Notes: generated from the sequence alone by a model not told the origin. 64,000 nucleotides of DNA from Calditrichia bacterium (GCA_028284905.1 JANQQU010000022.1:62001-126000); one strand, 5' to 3'; positions 40,157 through 50,826 are shown, counted from the stretch's first letter. Translations and numbers: made by a program.

Positions 40157-42095
40157 CACCTTGCCGAAAATTGCGGAATATGGGAGTTGGCAATCACCGA
40201 TAACCTCGGAAATAATCGCTGCCGGGTCAATGCGCCTCGGGAATATCCATATCGACGGTGATACCATCTACTGGACGGAAAATCGCCCCTCAGAGGGAGG
40301 CCGCTTCACAATCATGCGTTGGTCGGCCGATGCTGCAATGGAGATGCTTACGCCAGCACCTTTCAATGTGCGAACCCGCGCTCATGAATACGGCGGTAAT
40401 GCTTTTACCGTTCGGAATGGCCAGGTCTTTTTCGTTAATGATACTGACCGTCAGGTTTATCGCATTGCTCCGGGCGGCACTCCCGAAGTAATAAGCGATG
40501 ATAATTCCCAGGCATATGCAGATCTCTGCTGGGACGAAAAAAGAGATCGCCTGGTGATGGTCCGGGAAACTCATTTTGAAGATGAGCGGGAGCCGGAGGA
40601 TCAAATCGTTGCCTTGCAAATGAATGGTACTGGAATAGCGGAAACGCTGTTGTCCGGCAATGATTTTTACAGCAATCCGGTAATGAATGATGCTGGCGAC
40701 AAGCTTGCCTGGATAACCTGGCACCATCCCAATATGCCCTGGAATGCCACCGAATTGTGGATGGCCGATCTCGATGATAAAGGGGCACCTGTCTCTCCGA
40801 GAAAAATTGCCGGTGGAGCGGATGTTTCCGTTTTTCAACCGCAATGGGGAGCGGATGGCGCCCTCTACTTTGTATCCGATCAGGAAAATGGCTGGTGGCA
40901 AATCTATCGTTGGCGGAATGGCGAAATCGAACAGATGACCGATCTTTCTGCGGAGTTTGGTTTGCCGCAATGGGTGTTCGGCATGTCCACCTATGCCTTG
41001 CAGGACGCTAATACACTCTTGGCGGCATACACGCAAAACGGCAGCTGGCAACTGGCCACGGTCGATCTGCAAAGCCGGGCAATAGAAACCATCGAATTAC
41101 CATTTAATGATATTACCCAGGTGCGGGCATCCGGGAACAGCGCCGCATTTCTCGGCGCATCTGCGACCGCTCCGGAAGGGGTGATTTCATTCGATCCGGT
41201 GACGAAAAGTTACGAAACCTTGCGGAAGTCCACGAAAGCAATTATTAGTACGGGATTCATCTCAATCGCAAAACCGATCTCCTTTATGAGTGGCGCTGGC
41301 CAGGAAGCACACGGATTCTCTTATCATCCGCAGAATGAAAATTATCTCGCCCCTGCCGGCACCCGGCCGCCGTTGATTGTGATGTGCCATGGTGGCCCGA
41401 CCGGTGCTACCAGCAGCGCTTTTCGATTTAAAATTCAATACTGGACCAGCCGGGGATTTGCCGTCCTGGACCTCAATTATCGAGGCAGCACCGGCTATGG
41501 CCGGAAATATCGTAACTTGCTGGATGGCAAGTGGGGAATCGCTGATGTGGAAGATTGCATCAATGGGGCCAGTTTTCTCGTCGAGCAGAATATGGTCAAT
41601 CCGGATCAGCTGGCGATTACCGGAGGCAGTGCCGGCGGATTCACCGTACTGGCAGCCTTAACCTTTTTTGATACCTTCAAGGCCGGCGCCAGCTATTACG
41701 GCATTAGCGATCTGGAAGCACTCTCTCTCGATACGCACAAGTTTGAGTCCCGCTATAATGATCGCCTGGTGGCGCCCTATCCGGCGCGGAAGGATATTTA
41801 CAAAGAACGTTCGCCGATTCATTCCACCGATCAATTGTCCAGCCCGATCATTTTTTTCCAGGGGTTGGAGGATAAGGTTGTTCCACCGACGCAGGCAGAA
41901 AATATGGTTAATGCATTACGGGAAAAGAAATTGCCAGTCGCCTATATTACCTTCCCCGAAGAAGGACATGGATTTAGAAAAGCAGAAAACATTAAGAAAG
42001 CACTCGATTGTGAATTATATTTTTACGCCAAAATTTTTGGCCTGGCATTGCCGGAAGGCATTGAACCGCCGGAAATTGAAAATTTGGATGCGTAA
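40146..42095 (+). CDS. S9 prolyl-oligopeptidase-family peptidase
   Basis: A 649-residue cytoplasmic enzyme. Residues 1-400 form a beta-propeller, and the C-terminal 250 residues an alpha/beta hydrolase. The nucleophile Ser lies in GGSAGGFT, the Asp in the DKVVPPTQAE region and the His in EEGHGFRKAEN. It should cleave dipeptides or oligopeptides. GGAGAGG precedes the ATG. No signal peptide. It is coupled to the membrane protein upstream and followed directly by an M16 peptidase. Confidence 0.9.
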   Translation: MSNNTLPKIAEYGSWQSPITSEIIAAGSMRLGNIHIDGDTIYWTENRPSEGGRFTIMRWSADAAMEMLTPAPFNVRTRAHEYGGNAFTVRNGQVFFVNDTDRQVYRIAPGGTPEVISDDNSQAYADLCWDEKRDRLVMVRETHFEDEREPEDQIVALQMNGTGIAETLLSGNDFYSNPVMNDAGDKLAWITWHHPNMPWNATELWMADLDDKGAPVSPRKIAGGADVSVFQPQWGADGALYFVSDQENGWWQIYRWRNGEIEQMTDLSAEFGLPQWVFGMSTYALQDANTLLAAYTQNGSWQLATVDLQSRAIETIELPFNDITQVRASGNSAAFLGASATAPEGVISFDPVTKSYETLRKSTKAIISTGFISIAKPISFMSGAGQEAHGFSYHPQNENYLAPAGTRPPLIVMCHGGPTGATSSAFRFKIQYWTSRGFAVLDLNYRGSTGYGRKYRNLLDGKWGIADVEDCINGASFLVEQNMVNPDQLAITGGSAGGFTVLAALTFFDTFKAGASYYGISDLEALSLDTHKFESRYNDRLVAPYPARKDIYKERSPIHSTDQLSSPIIFFQGLEDKVVPPTQAENMVNALREKKLPVAYITFPEEGHGFRKAENIKKALDCELYFYAKIFGLALPEGIEPPEIENLDA

Positions 42096-42103
42096 TAGAA
42101 TTA

Positions 42104-43375
42104 TTGAAAGCTGTTAATAACGAAGCGAGCAAGCAATTGACAATACAGGAAAACGCAACAAAAACAACCCTGGATAACGGACTGACCGTTGTTTCCGAAT
42201 ATATCTCCTATGTTCGTTCTGTCTCTATCGGGGTTTGGGTAAAGACCGGCTCCCGTTTCGAGAATGAAGTGCAAATGGGGATCAGCCACTTCCTTGAGCA
42301 CCTCATGTTTAAAGATACCGACAAACGCTCAGCGCGGGATATTGTCCGCACCATCGAGTCCCTCGGCGGAATGATCAATGCATTTACGACCAAGGAATAC
42401 ACTTGTTATCACATCGAAATTCTGGACGAATATCTGCCCCATGCGGTTGATGTGCTTTCCGATATGCTTTGCCGCAGCGGTTTTCCGGAGAAGGAGTTTG
42501 AAAAGGAGCGCAATGTCATCCTGGATGAAATTTATTCCATGGAAGACACCCCGGAAGAAATGGTGCAGGAACTATTCATGGATAAGCTTTTTCCTAAGCA
42601 TAGTCTCGGCTATTCTATTCTCGGGACGGAATCTTCCGTCGGCAGCATGAAAATGGCCGACGTGATGCGTTTTTTTCAGGAAGAGTATCGGGCAGAAAAT
42701 ATTGTCATCGCTGCCGCCGGTAACCTGAAACATAAGGAGCTGGTGGCGTTGGTTGAGAAGAACTTTCAATTTCCCGCTGCATCCCGGCCAGCGACAATTG
42801 AAGAGCCGAAGGATTTCGGCCGTGGGGAATTCTTCCTCGAACGTCCCATCGTGCAAAGCCATATTTGCCTGGGTGTGCCGGCAATTTCCTATAATGATCC
42901 GCGTCGTTTCGATCTGTTGCTGCTAAACACGGTGCTCGGCGGTGGCATGGGCGCCCGGCTGTTTCAAAACATTCGGGAAAGCCACGGCATTGCTTACGGG
43001 ATATACTCCTATTATGAGCTGTATTTGGATAGCGGCATGTTTGGAATTTATCTCGGTACCGATCAGAAAAATATGTCCCGCGCGCTGGAGTTGCTGGACG
43101 AAGAGTTGAATTCATTAACCGGCCAGCCAATTTCCGAAGAGGAACTCCGGGAAGCGAAATCACAATTAAAGGGAAATATTGTGCTCGGCCTGGAAAGTAC
43201 TGCCGCTCGTATGAACCGCATGGCGGTGATGGAAATGTACCATCAGAAATTCTTTTCTATCGATAATGTTATTGAAAAAATCGACGCCACTACGACCGAT
43301 TCCATACAGGAAATTGCCCGGGAATTATTTGATGCCAGGGATGTTTTGAAGGTTGTTTTCGTTGCCAAGAACTAG
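42104..43375 (+). CDS. M16-family (processing-peptidase-like) zinc protease
   Basis: A 423-residue protease. The inverted zinc motif HFLEHLMFK appears near residue 65, with the downstream Glu in ERNVILDEI. The C-terminal half (GGGMGARLFQNIRESHGIAYGIYSYY) is the usual second domain. It cleaves short peptides or processes precursors. The start appears to be TTG at 42104. No ATG is available before the N-terminal strand. It follows the S9 gene by only 8 bases. Confidence 0.9.
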   Translation: MKAVNNEASKQLTIQENATKTTLDNGLTVVSEYISYVRSVSIGVWVKTGSRFENEVQMGISHFLEHLMFKDTDKRSARDIVRTIESLGGMINAFTTKEYTCYHIEILDEYLPHAVDVLSDMLCRSGFPEKEFEKERNVILDEIYSMEDTPEEMVQELFMDKLFPKHSLGYSILGTESSVGSMKMADVMRFFQEEYRAENIVIAAAGNLKHKELVALVEKNFQFPAASRPATIEEPKDFGRGEFFLERPIVQSHICLGVPAISYNDPRRFDLLLLNTVLGGGMGARLFQNIRESHGIAYGIYSYYELYLDSGMFGIYLGTDQKNMSRALELLDEELNSLTGQPISEEELREAKSQLKGNIVLGLESTAARMNRMAVMEMYHQKFFSIDNVIEKIDATTTDSIQEIARELFDARDVLKVVFVAKN

Positions 43376-43425
43376 TTTGACTATATTACTGTTTTACAAG
43401 TGCGATTAATTGAGGTATCGGAGGA

Positions 43426-44511
43426 ATGATATTTGGAATTCCGCTGGAAATGCGGAACTTGGAATACCGGGTCGGCGCTGTGCCGTCCCTGGTTGCAGAA
43501 CTTGTAAAACACGGGCATAAGGTCTATGTCGAATCCCGCGCGGGTGAAAAATGCGGATATGACGATAATGCCTATGAAGATGCCGGCGCAGTAATTGCCC
43601 CTTCTCCGGAGAAATTATATGGTCAGTCAGAATTTATCCTGAAGATCCGCGATCCAAAACTTTTTGAAGTCGACCTCATTAGCCCGGAACATACCATTTT
43701 TTCTTTTGCGAACATTTTTCATCAACCGGAATATTCCCGCGCGCTCGCCGGGCGTGGTTGTAGTTGGTATACTTACGATATGTTGCTGGAAGGCAGCGGC
43801 CGGCCACTGATTGATACCATGCTGCACATTGAAGGGCAGCTAGCCATACAGCAAGGGGCGAACTCTTTGCTGGGCAACACCGGGGGACTGGGCGTCTTAA
43901 TAGGGAATGCGCCCGGTAACGCCATTGCCCGGGTAACCATCATCGGTAATAGCGCCGCGGCGGAAAGTGCGGCTAACTGGGCTGCAAATAACGGTGCAAC
44001 CGTCAACCGGCTATTACCATTTGAGAGTGATGGGGAAGAGGGGCCCAATTTGTTTGAAGAAAATCTTCGGGCCATATTACCGGAAACGGATTTGTTATTA
44101 AGTGCGGTGATAGATATCGAAAATAACGCCAATCATTCATTGCCGGGTGAATTATTCCGTGAAATGCCCAAGGGAAGTGTCGTGGTCGATCTCGACGTCG
44201 ATTACGGCGGAGGATTCGATATGAGCAACCCGACCCGCCCGGAAGCGCCGTTGCATTTTCTTGAACATATTTGGTATTACGGCCTTTCTAATCTTGCTGG
44301 TGTCGTGCAGCGTACATCTTCCGATGCACTCAGTAATGTGCTGCTTTCTTACCTGATCGATTTTGGCGAAAATGGCTTTCAAAAAACACTGCTTAAAAAC
44401 GCTGATCTCGGGAATGGACTGTTGATTTACGAAGGCCGTATCGCCAACGAACGTCTCGCCGATTTAACAGATTTACCTTTCTATAATTTACGGGAGAACG
44501 GTGGGGAATAA
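43426..44511 (+). CDS. Alanine dehydrogenase-like protein with altered nucleotide site
   Basis: A 361-residue protein of the AlaDH/PNT family. EMRNLEYRVG (substrate Arg), LKIRDP (Lys) and VDLDVDYGGGF (Asp) are retained. The dinucleotide loop, normally GGGxxGxxAA, reads IIGNSAAAESAA, and the acidic residue at the end of the next strand is missing (LLPFES). The usual catalytic-site His of the LHLA segment is Asn in SFANIFHQ. NAD-dependent alanine oxidation is therefore doubtful. GGAGGAATG precedes the start. The deacetylase gene overlaps its last codons. Confidence 0.8.
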   Translation: MIFGIPLEMRNLEYRVGAVPSLVAELVKHGHKVYVESRAGEKCGYDDNAYEDAGAVIAPSPEKLYGQSEFILKIRDPKLFEVDLISPEHTIFSFANIFHQPEYSRALAGRGCSWYTYDMLLEGSGRPLIDTMLHIEGQLAIQQGANSLLGNTGGLGVLIGNAPGNAIARVTIIGNSAAAESAANWAANNGATVNRLLPFESDGEEGPNLFEENLRAILPETDLLLSAVIDIENNANHSLPGELFREMPKGSVVVDLDVDYGGGFDMSNPTRPEAPLHFLEHIWYYGLSNLAGVVQRTSSDALSNVLLSYLIDFGENGFQKTLLKNADLGNGLLIYEGRIANERLADLTDLPFYNLRENGGE

Positions 44512-45334
44512 GCGGCCGCTCCCGGAAATCATATCGATTCTGAATCGCACTCCGGTGCTGATGTATCATAAGATCGACCCGCGAATGGAAGTGGGCATCA
44601 ATGCGCTTTCTCCCCCCCAGTTTCAGGAGCAAATGGCCTATCTGCATCAGGAAGGATACCAGACAATAACCTTTCAGGATTTGCTGTTTACCGTGGAAAT
44701 TCCGGAGAAAACAGTCATCATAACATTTGACGATGCTTATGCCTCGGTATACGAAAATGCCTTGCCGGTGATGGAGAAATATGGGCAACGCGGCATTGTT
44801 TATGTGATTGGCAAATTTATCGGTAAGCTCAACGAATGGGATGCCAACTTTGCCGGCATCAAATTCCGCCATATGTCTGAACAGCAGCTGCTGGCGATTG
44901 CAAATCTTGGGTGGGAATTAGGCGCGCATACCATGACTCACCGGGCACTCTCCTGGATAAATGAGGACCATCTCAAATCTGAAATTGTGCAGTCCCGGAA
45001 TATCTTAGAAGCATTGTCCGAACGGCCGATTGTCAGCCTGGCCTATCCGTTTGGGATGCAAAATGAGGAAGTGCGGAATTTGGCTAAAGAAACCGGCATT
45101 GTATTTGGATGCAAGGGAATGCGTAAACGTTCCGATCCACCCGATTTATTACAGCTGCCGCGCATTCCCGTCTATCAGTTCGAAAGCTTGTCTGCATTCC
45201 GGCGAAAACTGCGACTGCCAATGCCACCCGCCCGGGAACGGTGGAAATTAGCGACCCTTAGCAGTCCGGCAATATTGACACCGATGTTTCAATATTTCTT
45301 TCGCCGCCAATTATTCCTTGATCATAGCCCCTAA
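44501..45334 (+). CDS. Polysaccharide deacetylase (NodB fold)
   Basis: A 277-residue hydrolase with ITFDDAY (TFDD motif), GAHTMTHRAL (second metal motif) and LAYPFGMQN. It should remove N- or O-acetyl groups from a polysaccharide using a divalent metal. No signal peptide is visible, which is unusual for the family. The GTG at 44501, with GGGAG upstream, overlaps the previous gene by 11 bases. A second start may lie inside. Confidence 0.85.
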   Translation: MGNKRPLPEIISILNRTPVLMYHKIDPRMEVGINALSPPQFQEQMAYLHQEGYQTITFQDLLFTVEIPEKTVIITFDDAYASVYENALPVMEKYGQRGIVYVIGKFIGKLNEWDANFAGIKFRHMSEQQLLAIANLGWELGAHTMTHRALSWINEDHLKSEIVQSRNILEALSERPIVSLAYPFGMQNEEVRNLAKETGIVFGCKGMRKRSDPPDLLQLPRIPVYQFESLSAFRRKLRLPMPPARERWKLATLSSPAILTPMFQYFFRRQLFLDHSP

Positions 45335-45414
45335 GTGAATGTATATTCAAATATTATCGTTCATTAGCCGCAGGATTTCAGAAGAAAAGCCCGTATCGAA
45401 ACCCGGACCATGCG

Positions 45415-45765
45415 ATGAGTATCCAAAAGCCGTCCAAAAAACTCTACTATTCCCTTCGCCAAACTGCTGCGATGGTCGGGCTTACTGTCACGACCCTAAA
45501 AAATTGGGAAAAAGAGTTCCCGCAATTAAAACCCAATCGCAATAAAGCCGGCAACCGCTTTTACACCGACAATGATATCACCCTGTTATTTCGGATTAAA
45601 TCATACATGCAAGATGATAAATTATCGACAGAGGCGATTCAGGATAAATTAAAAGATGGAGAGAGCTTGTCCGCCAGTGATAACGCAAACCTGAAGCTGC
45701 GAAAAATTCTTGCAGAAGTAAAAATGGAAGTTGCTGAAATTCTTGATTTGTTGAATAACCGTTAG
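45415..45765 (+). CDS. MerR-type transcriptional regulator
   Basis: A 116-residue DNA-binding protein. LYYSLRQTAAMVGLTVTTLKNWEKEFP is by pattern a MerR helix-turn-helix, then GNRFYTDNDITLLFRIKSY forms the wing. A short C-terminal coiled coil (KLRKILAEVKMEVAEILDLL) may dimerise. No metal-binding Cys is present, so it is not a heavy-metal sensor. It lies 80 bases after the deacetylase on the same strand. Target unknown. Confidence 0.85.
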   Translation: MSIQKPSKKLYYSLRQTAAMVGLTVTTLKNWEKEFPQLKPNRNKAGNRFYTDNDITLLFRIKSYMQDDKLSTEAIQDKLKDGESLSASDNANLKLRKILAEVKMEVAEILDLLNNR

Positions 45766-45981
45766 ATCAAACGGCTGGGAGAAGTTGTAAATAATTATTT
45801 TTAAGAATCGACACTTTCTAAATTATCATATATCCGCTGAAAATAATCCCTCCAATTTTCCATTGATGATATGCTTTCGTCATCGGGTTTCAAATATTTC
45901 CCTGAGATGATGATATTACCCTTTTAGAAAAAATCGATTTGTTAAATAGAAATAATCTGTGTTTAATTTGCAGGAGAAATT

Positions 45982-46350
45982 ATGTCTGAAGATAAAAAAC
46001 AAGTAGTAATGAGTGGTGGAATTAAAGCGTATTGGGAAGAGCGGGAGGCACTAAATGAGGTTGTTCTGGAAAATGCTGCCCTGGTTACCAAACGCTTTTT
46101 TAGTCTGGATCATCAAGCCTACCAGGAAGGTGCCTTGCCGGTGAAAACCAAGGAATTGCTTGGTCTGGTCGCTTCCCTGGTGTTGCGCTGCGACGATTGC
46201 ATCAATTATCATTTAGTGCGCTGTCGGGAAGAAGGCGTTAATGAGGCAGAACTGCAGGAATCACTTTCTATCGGTTTGGTTGTCGGCGGATCGATCACGA
46301 TTCCTCACCTGCGTCGTGCTGCTAAATCCTGGCGGGAAATGGATGGCTAA
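45982..46350 (+). CDS. AhpD-like / carboxymuconolactone decarboxylase family protein
   Basis: A 122-residue all-helical protein. The motif LRCDDCINYHLVRC has the CxxCxxxH arrangement of AhpD, which reduces disulphides or peroxides. KTKELLGLVASLV is the usual N-terminal part. AGGAG precedes the ATG. It may help detoxify peroxides or reduce a thiol partner. Isolated on the strand. Confidence 0.88.
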   Translation: MSEDKKQVVMSGGIKAYWEEREALNEVVLENAALVTKRFFSLDHQAYQEGALPVKTKELLGLVASLVLRCDDCINYHLVRCREEGVNEAELQESLSIGLVVGGSITIPHLRRAAKSWREMDG

Positions 46351-46464
46351 ACGGTATTACTTAAATGAACGTGCGGGGATGATTCTGATAAATTGCATCT
46401 CTCAATACAGATAAAATTTGCTCAGCTTTATAGGTTTGAAAATAGAATAAATTCAGGATAAAAA

Positions 46465-49400
46465 ATGCCACGTATCTTTTCTTTGCTTTTTCTTCTTTTT
46501 GCGGGATTCGCCCTTAACGCACAAAGTCTTCAGATCAACGAATTCCTTGCCAGCAATATTGCTAAGGGTGCTGATGAGTATGAGGAGTATGAAGATTGGG
46601 TGGAAATTTTTAACGGCAGCGCTCAATCCATAGACCTTGCCGGCTACTATGTTACCGATAATCTCAATGATCTCACCAAATGGCAGATTCCCGGCGGAAA
46701 TCCAGCTGCGACAGTAATTCCTGCCGGCGGCTACCTGCTATTGTGGGCGGATGATCAAACCTTTCAGGGGGCAACACATCTCCCGTTCGGTTTGTCCCGG
46801 AGCGGCGAGGATATTGCCCTGGTTGCGCCGGATGGGATCAACGTGGTTGATGCCATCAGCTTTTCGACCCAGCATACCAATATTTCCCTGGGCAGAGATC
46901 CCGGAAACAATGCGAACTGGCGTTTTTATGATGTCCCAACGCCGGGGGAAGCGAATGGCGCCACGAATTATCTTGGCGTAACATCCCCGCCGTTAATTGC
47001 CTTTCCTGCCGGTAGTTACAATGGCGGCTTTCAAACAGAGATATCCTCCACCGATCCCCAGGCGACCATCCGTTATACCCTCGATGGACATAATCCGGAA
47101 GCCAGTTCTTTTGAGTATCAGGGAGCGATTGATATAAGCGGCACAATGGCTTTGCGGGCCCGGGCCTTCAAGGACCAATACATTCCCGGGGAAATGCCCA
47201 GCAACATGTATTTTGTTGATGAAACCTTCACCCTGCCCGTGTTGTCTGTCGTAATTGATCCGGACGATTTATTTGATAATCAGTTCGGCATTTACACCAA
47301 TTATAACCAGGAAGGGGTAGAATGGGAACGGCCCGCTTACAATTTGTTTTTGAAAGATGGGGCAGCTGCGTTTAACATTAAATCGGGGATTCGCATTCAG
47401 GGACGCTCTTCTCGGCTAAGGCCGAAAAAATCGTTTCGACTGTTCTTCAAGAGCGGGTATGGCGCTGATCGCCTGGAGTATCCTCTATTCGAAAATTCAT
47501 CTGTGCAATCCTTCAAGAATATCGTGCTGCGTTCCGGCTATGATGACGATATCCAGATGCCAACCGGTAGCTTATTGCGTGATCCGTTGACGAACGAACA
47601 TTGGCGGGGAATGGGGGAATTGGCCACAGAAAGCAACTTTGCCATCCTTTATCTTAACGATGAATACTGGGGGATTTATAACCTGCGCGAAAGCGTTAAT
47701 GATCATTTTATTACTGATCATACCGGTTATGAGGATTTCGACTTAATTCGTTATCTCAAACAGGCTGTCGATGTAAAAGCCGGCGACCTCAATGAATTTA
47801 ACGCGCTTTATGCGTTCATCCGGCAAAACGATTTTTCTCAGAATGCGGCATACCAGGAAGCGCTGCAACGCATCGATATGGAGAACTTTCTCAATCTGCA
47901 GGCGATGGTGATTTGCGCTGAATACCGAAGCTGGTTATGGGGCGTTTCCGCATACCGGGAAAGAACACCGGATAGCAAATGGCGCTGGACAATCTGGGAT
48001 ATGGATCGCACCTATACCAATGTAAACTGGAATGGTTTTACAATCCTAAATGATACGACTGGCCTGGAACAACCCAATTTGCTGGTAAATCGTTTACTGG
48101 CGAATCAGCAGTTTAAAAATGACTATATCAACCGAATCGCGGATTTTCTGAATTCCCGCTTTCTGCCGGATCGGGTGATTGCCAAGATCGACTCTCTGGC
48201 AGATCATATTGCCCCGGAAATACCGAATGAGGCCAGCCGTTGGAGCAGATCCGTATTTCAATGGGAAAATGGTGTGCAGAGTTTACGAACTTTTGCCGAG
48301 GGGCGGCCGGCGGTAGTCCGCAACCAGCTGGAGGCCTACTTTCTGGTGCCCGGCTGGGCGCAGCTGACTCTAAATGCGAATCCCCAGGAAGGGCAAGTCC
48401 GCATCAATACCCTGCAACTGGATAGTTATCCCTGGAGTGGTCAATATGTGCAAACAATCCCGGTAGAATTAGAAGCGACCCCAATGCCCGGTTTTGAGTT
48501 TGTCGGTTGGTCCGATAGTAATCTCGGTAATTCTCCGGTTGTAACGGTGACGCTGGATGGTGATAAAACGATTGATGCGATCTTTGCGCCAACGGATACG
48601 ACCGAGAAAATCGAAATTGTCGCACCCCTGCGGGTGCGAACCGGAGAAAGGCTACCGATTGTCTTTCGGGTAAAAACACCCAGCGGCAAAATGAGTCCGT
48701 ATTACACTTTCGAAAGTGGGCTGCAGCCACAAGTGGCATTGGCGGATACACTGGTGAAATTCAAAAAAGGAACTGCGACACTCGCCCCAGTTGTGAATAG
48801 CAGCGACGATTTTATTTTGACCATGAATCACCCGGATTTACAGGCCCTCAGTCGCAATGTACAGGTCGTCAACTCACCGTCGGTCGCCACTTACAACGGG
48901 CAATTGCCAGCTGGGCAAACCGTTTGGGATGCCAGTGCAGACCGTTTAATCGATGGCGATTTGACGGTGCCAAATGGCAGTGAATTGCGCATTGAAGCGG
49001 GCACACGAATTTTGCTCGGGGAGCATGTAAATATTTTTGTCGATGGTACCCTTACTGTTGAAGGTACGAAAGCCGCACCGGTATTGTTTACTTCAGATAG
49101 CTGGAGTGCCCCCTGGGGCGGCATTGAATTGCATAATGCCCTTGGAAATATCGAATACTGCTTCTTTGTCAATGGCGGTGCGGATCCCGCCAAGGGCTGG
49201 GCGCATACCAGCACGCAGCCATTGATATTTGCTCAGGATTTTTCCGAACTGAACTTAAAAAACACCTTCATTCTCTACTCGCCCGGTAAAGCACTGGGAG
49301 GCTTGCGCAGCACAATCAATGTCGATCAATCGGTGACGGCGTTTGTCTTTCATGGAGGCGAATTCCATTACACCATTCTCGATTATGGCAATTCCTACGT

Positions 49401-50826
49401 AATGAATATTCCCAATGATGACGGCGTGTTTGCCGATGATGACAATGATGGTTTTCACATCGACTACGTCCATCCGGATGCCACTGGTCCATCCCGCATC
49501 TATAACAGCTTCTTCCTGACGGGTAAGGATGATGCGATTGACCATAATCGCAGCCGTCTGGAGATAATCAATTGTTGGTTGGAAGACTGGATTCACGAGG
49601 GTGTTGCGGCATCTTCCTGGGATACTGTTCGGGTAATTAATACGGTGGCATTACGCTGTGAGCAAGGATTTGAAGCAGGTTGGGGGAGTCCCCAGATGAT
49701 ACTCGATCATTGCGTTTCGGCGCTGAATGATGTCGGCCTGCGCTTCGGAGATAATTACAATACACCGGCTACCGGACAAATAACTGCGACAAATATGGTT
49801 ATCTACGATAATGCTGACAATATTAAGAATTTTGTCAAAAATATTCAGGGCCCGCGCCCCGGTGCGATCGATATCTCATTCTCAATGACCAATGATGTCG
49901 AATTTGATAGCTTCCCTAACTGCATTACCGGTATCCCGGAGTTCGACGAAGTTTATCATCTCTTACCCGGTTCTCCCGGACGGGGAATGGGGACAGCCGG
50001 GAAGGCAATGGGAATTATCGACTCGCTAATGCTGACCTATGGCCCCTTAATGGTAAATGAGTTAATGTATCGCCCTGCAGCTGGTCAGGATTCTGATGAT
50101 TGGCTGGAACTCTATAATCCGAATAAAACGCCGATTGATATTGGCAATTGGGTGCTGAAAGATGACGACGATGCTCACGCTTACACGATTCCCGCAGGTA
50201 CCAAAGTTCCTGCAAACGATTTTTGGGTGATTGCCCGGGATAGTCTGGCATTCCAGACGATCCATCCGGAAGTGTTTAATATTGTCGGGAATATCGGGTT
50301 TGGATTTGGGCAGGGAGACCAGGTCCGTTTGTATGCAACCACCGGGGAGGTTGTCGATAGTTTCGCCTATGATGCAGTCGCCCCCTGGCCAACCCAGCCA
50401 AATGGGGGAGGACCGAGTCTGGAGTTGATCAACCGCCTGGATAATACGCTGCCTGGCAGTTGGGTTGCCTCAGCGGTTTCCGGCGGTACTCCCGGCTATC
50501 AAAACAGTCTGGTCAGTATTGATGACGATAAGGAGACATCTTTACCGGAACGATTTGAACTGGCACAGAATTTTCCTAATCCTTTTAATCCGGAAACGAC
50601 GATACACTACAGTCTGCCGAAAGCCGGCATCATTCGTTTGGTAATCTATGACGTTCTTGGTCGAAAAATTCGTACGCTGGTTAATCAACGCCAGGCGGCC
50701 GGCAGTAAACAGGTGCGCTGGAATGGCCGAAATGATCAAGGAGACATAGTCGGATCCGGTATTTACTTCTACCGCTTAAGTTCCGAAGAATTCAACCGGG
50801 TTAAGAAAATGGTTCTATTGCGCTGA
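46465..50826 (+). CDS. Giant secreted protein: lamin tail, CotH, beta-helix, C-terminal sorting domain
   Basis: A 1453-residue protein with signal peptide ending LNAQ. Lamin-tail domains lie at about 22-150 and 1190-1340. A chitobiase-like strand domain lies at 180-245. The CotH kinase-like domain (255-620) has the RWTIWDMDRTYTN region. An InlB-like repeat follows at 630-710, then a right-handed beta-helix at 850-1175 (VPNGSELRIEAGTRILLG). The C-terminus (1365-1453) carries FNPETT, YDVLGRKIRT and a final KKMVLLR, a type IX secretion sorting domain. CotH proteins can be protein kinases on spores or at surfaces. The combination suggests a surface-attached protein of unknown ligand. Confidence 0.88.
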   Translation: MPRIFSLLFLLFAGFALNAQSLQINEFLASNIAKGADEYEEYEDWVEIFNGSAQSIDLAGYYVTDNLNDLTKWQIPGGNPAATVIPAGGYLLLWADDQTFQGATHLPFGLSRSGEDIALVAPDGINVVDAISFSTQHTNISLGRDPGNNANWRFYDVPTPGEANGATNYLGVTSPPLIAFPAGSYNGGFQTEISSTDPQATIRYTLDGHNPEASSFEYQGAIDISGTMALRARAFKDQYIPGEMPSNMYFVDETFTLPVLSVVIDPDDLFDNQFGIYTNYNQEGVEWERPAYNLFLKDGAAAFNIKSGIRIQGRSSRLRPKKSFRLFFKSGYGADRLEYPLFENSSVQSFKNIVLRSGYDDDIQMPTGSLLRDPLTNEHWRGMGELATESNFAILYLNDEYWGIYNLRESVNDHFITDHTGYEDFDLIRYLKQAVDVKAGDLNEFNALYAFIRQNDFSQNAAYQEALQRIDMENFLNLQAMVICAEYRSWLWGVSAYRERTPDSKWRWTIWDMDRTYTNVNWNGFTILNDTTGLEQPNLLVNRLLANQQFKNDYINRIADFLNSRFLPDRVIAKIDSLADHIAPEIPNEASRWSRSVFQWENGVQSLRTFAEGRPAVVRNQLEAYFLVPGWAQLTLNANPQEGQVRINTLQLDSYPWSGQYVQTIPVELEATPMPGFEFVGWSDSNLGNSPVVTVTLDGDKTIDAIFAPTDTTEKIEIVAPLRVRTGERLPIVFRVKTPSGKMSPYYTFESGLQPQVALADTLVKFKKGTATLAPVVNSSDDFILTMNHPDLQALSRNVQVVNSPSVATYNGQLPAGQTVWDASADRLIDGDLTVPNGSELRIEAGTRILLGEHVNIFVDGTLTVEGTKAAPVLFTSDSWSAPWGGIELHNALGNIEYCFFVNGGADPAKGWAHTSTQPLIFAQDFSELNLKNTFILYSPGKALGGLRSTINVDQSVTAFVFHGGEFHYTILDYGNSYVMNIPNDDGVFADDDNDGFHIDYVHPDATGPSRIYNSFFLTGKDDAIDHNRSRLEIINCWLEDWIHEGVAASSWDTVRVINTVALRCEQGFEAGWGSPQMILDHCVSALNDVGLRFGDNYNTPATGQITATNMVIYDNADNIKNFVKNIQGPRPGAIDISFSMTNDVEFDSFPNCITGIPEFDEVYHLLPGSPGRGMGTAGKAMGIIDSLMLTYGPLMVNELMYRPAAGQDSDDWLELYNPNKTPIDIGNWVLKDDDDAHAYTIPAGTKVPANDFWVIARDSLAFQTIHPEVFNIVGNIGFGFGQGDQVRLYATTGEVVDSFAYDAVAPWPTQPNGGGPSLELINRLDNTLPGSWVASAVSGGTPGYQNSLVSIDDDKETSLPERFELAQNFPNPFNPETTIHYSLPKAGIIRLVIYDVLGRKIRTLVNQRQAAGSKQVRWNGRNDQGDIVGSGIYFYRLSSEEFNRVKKMVLLR

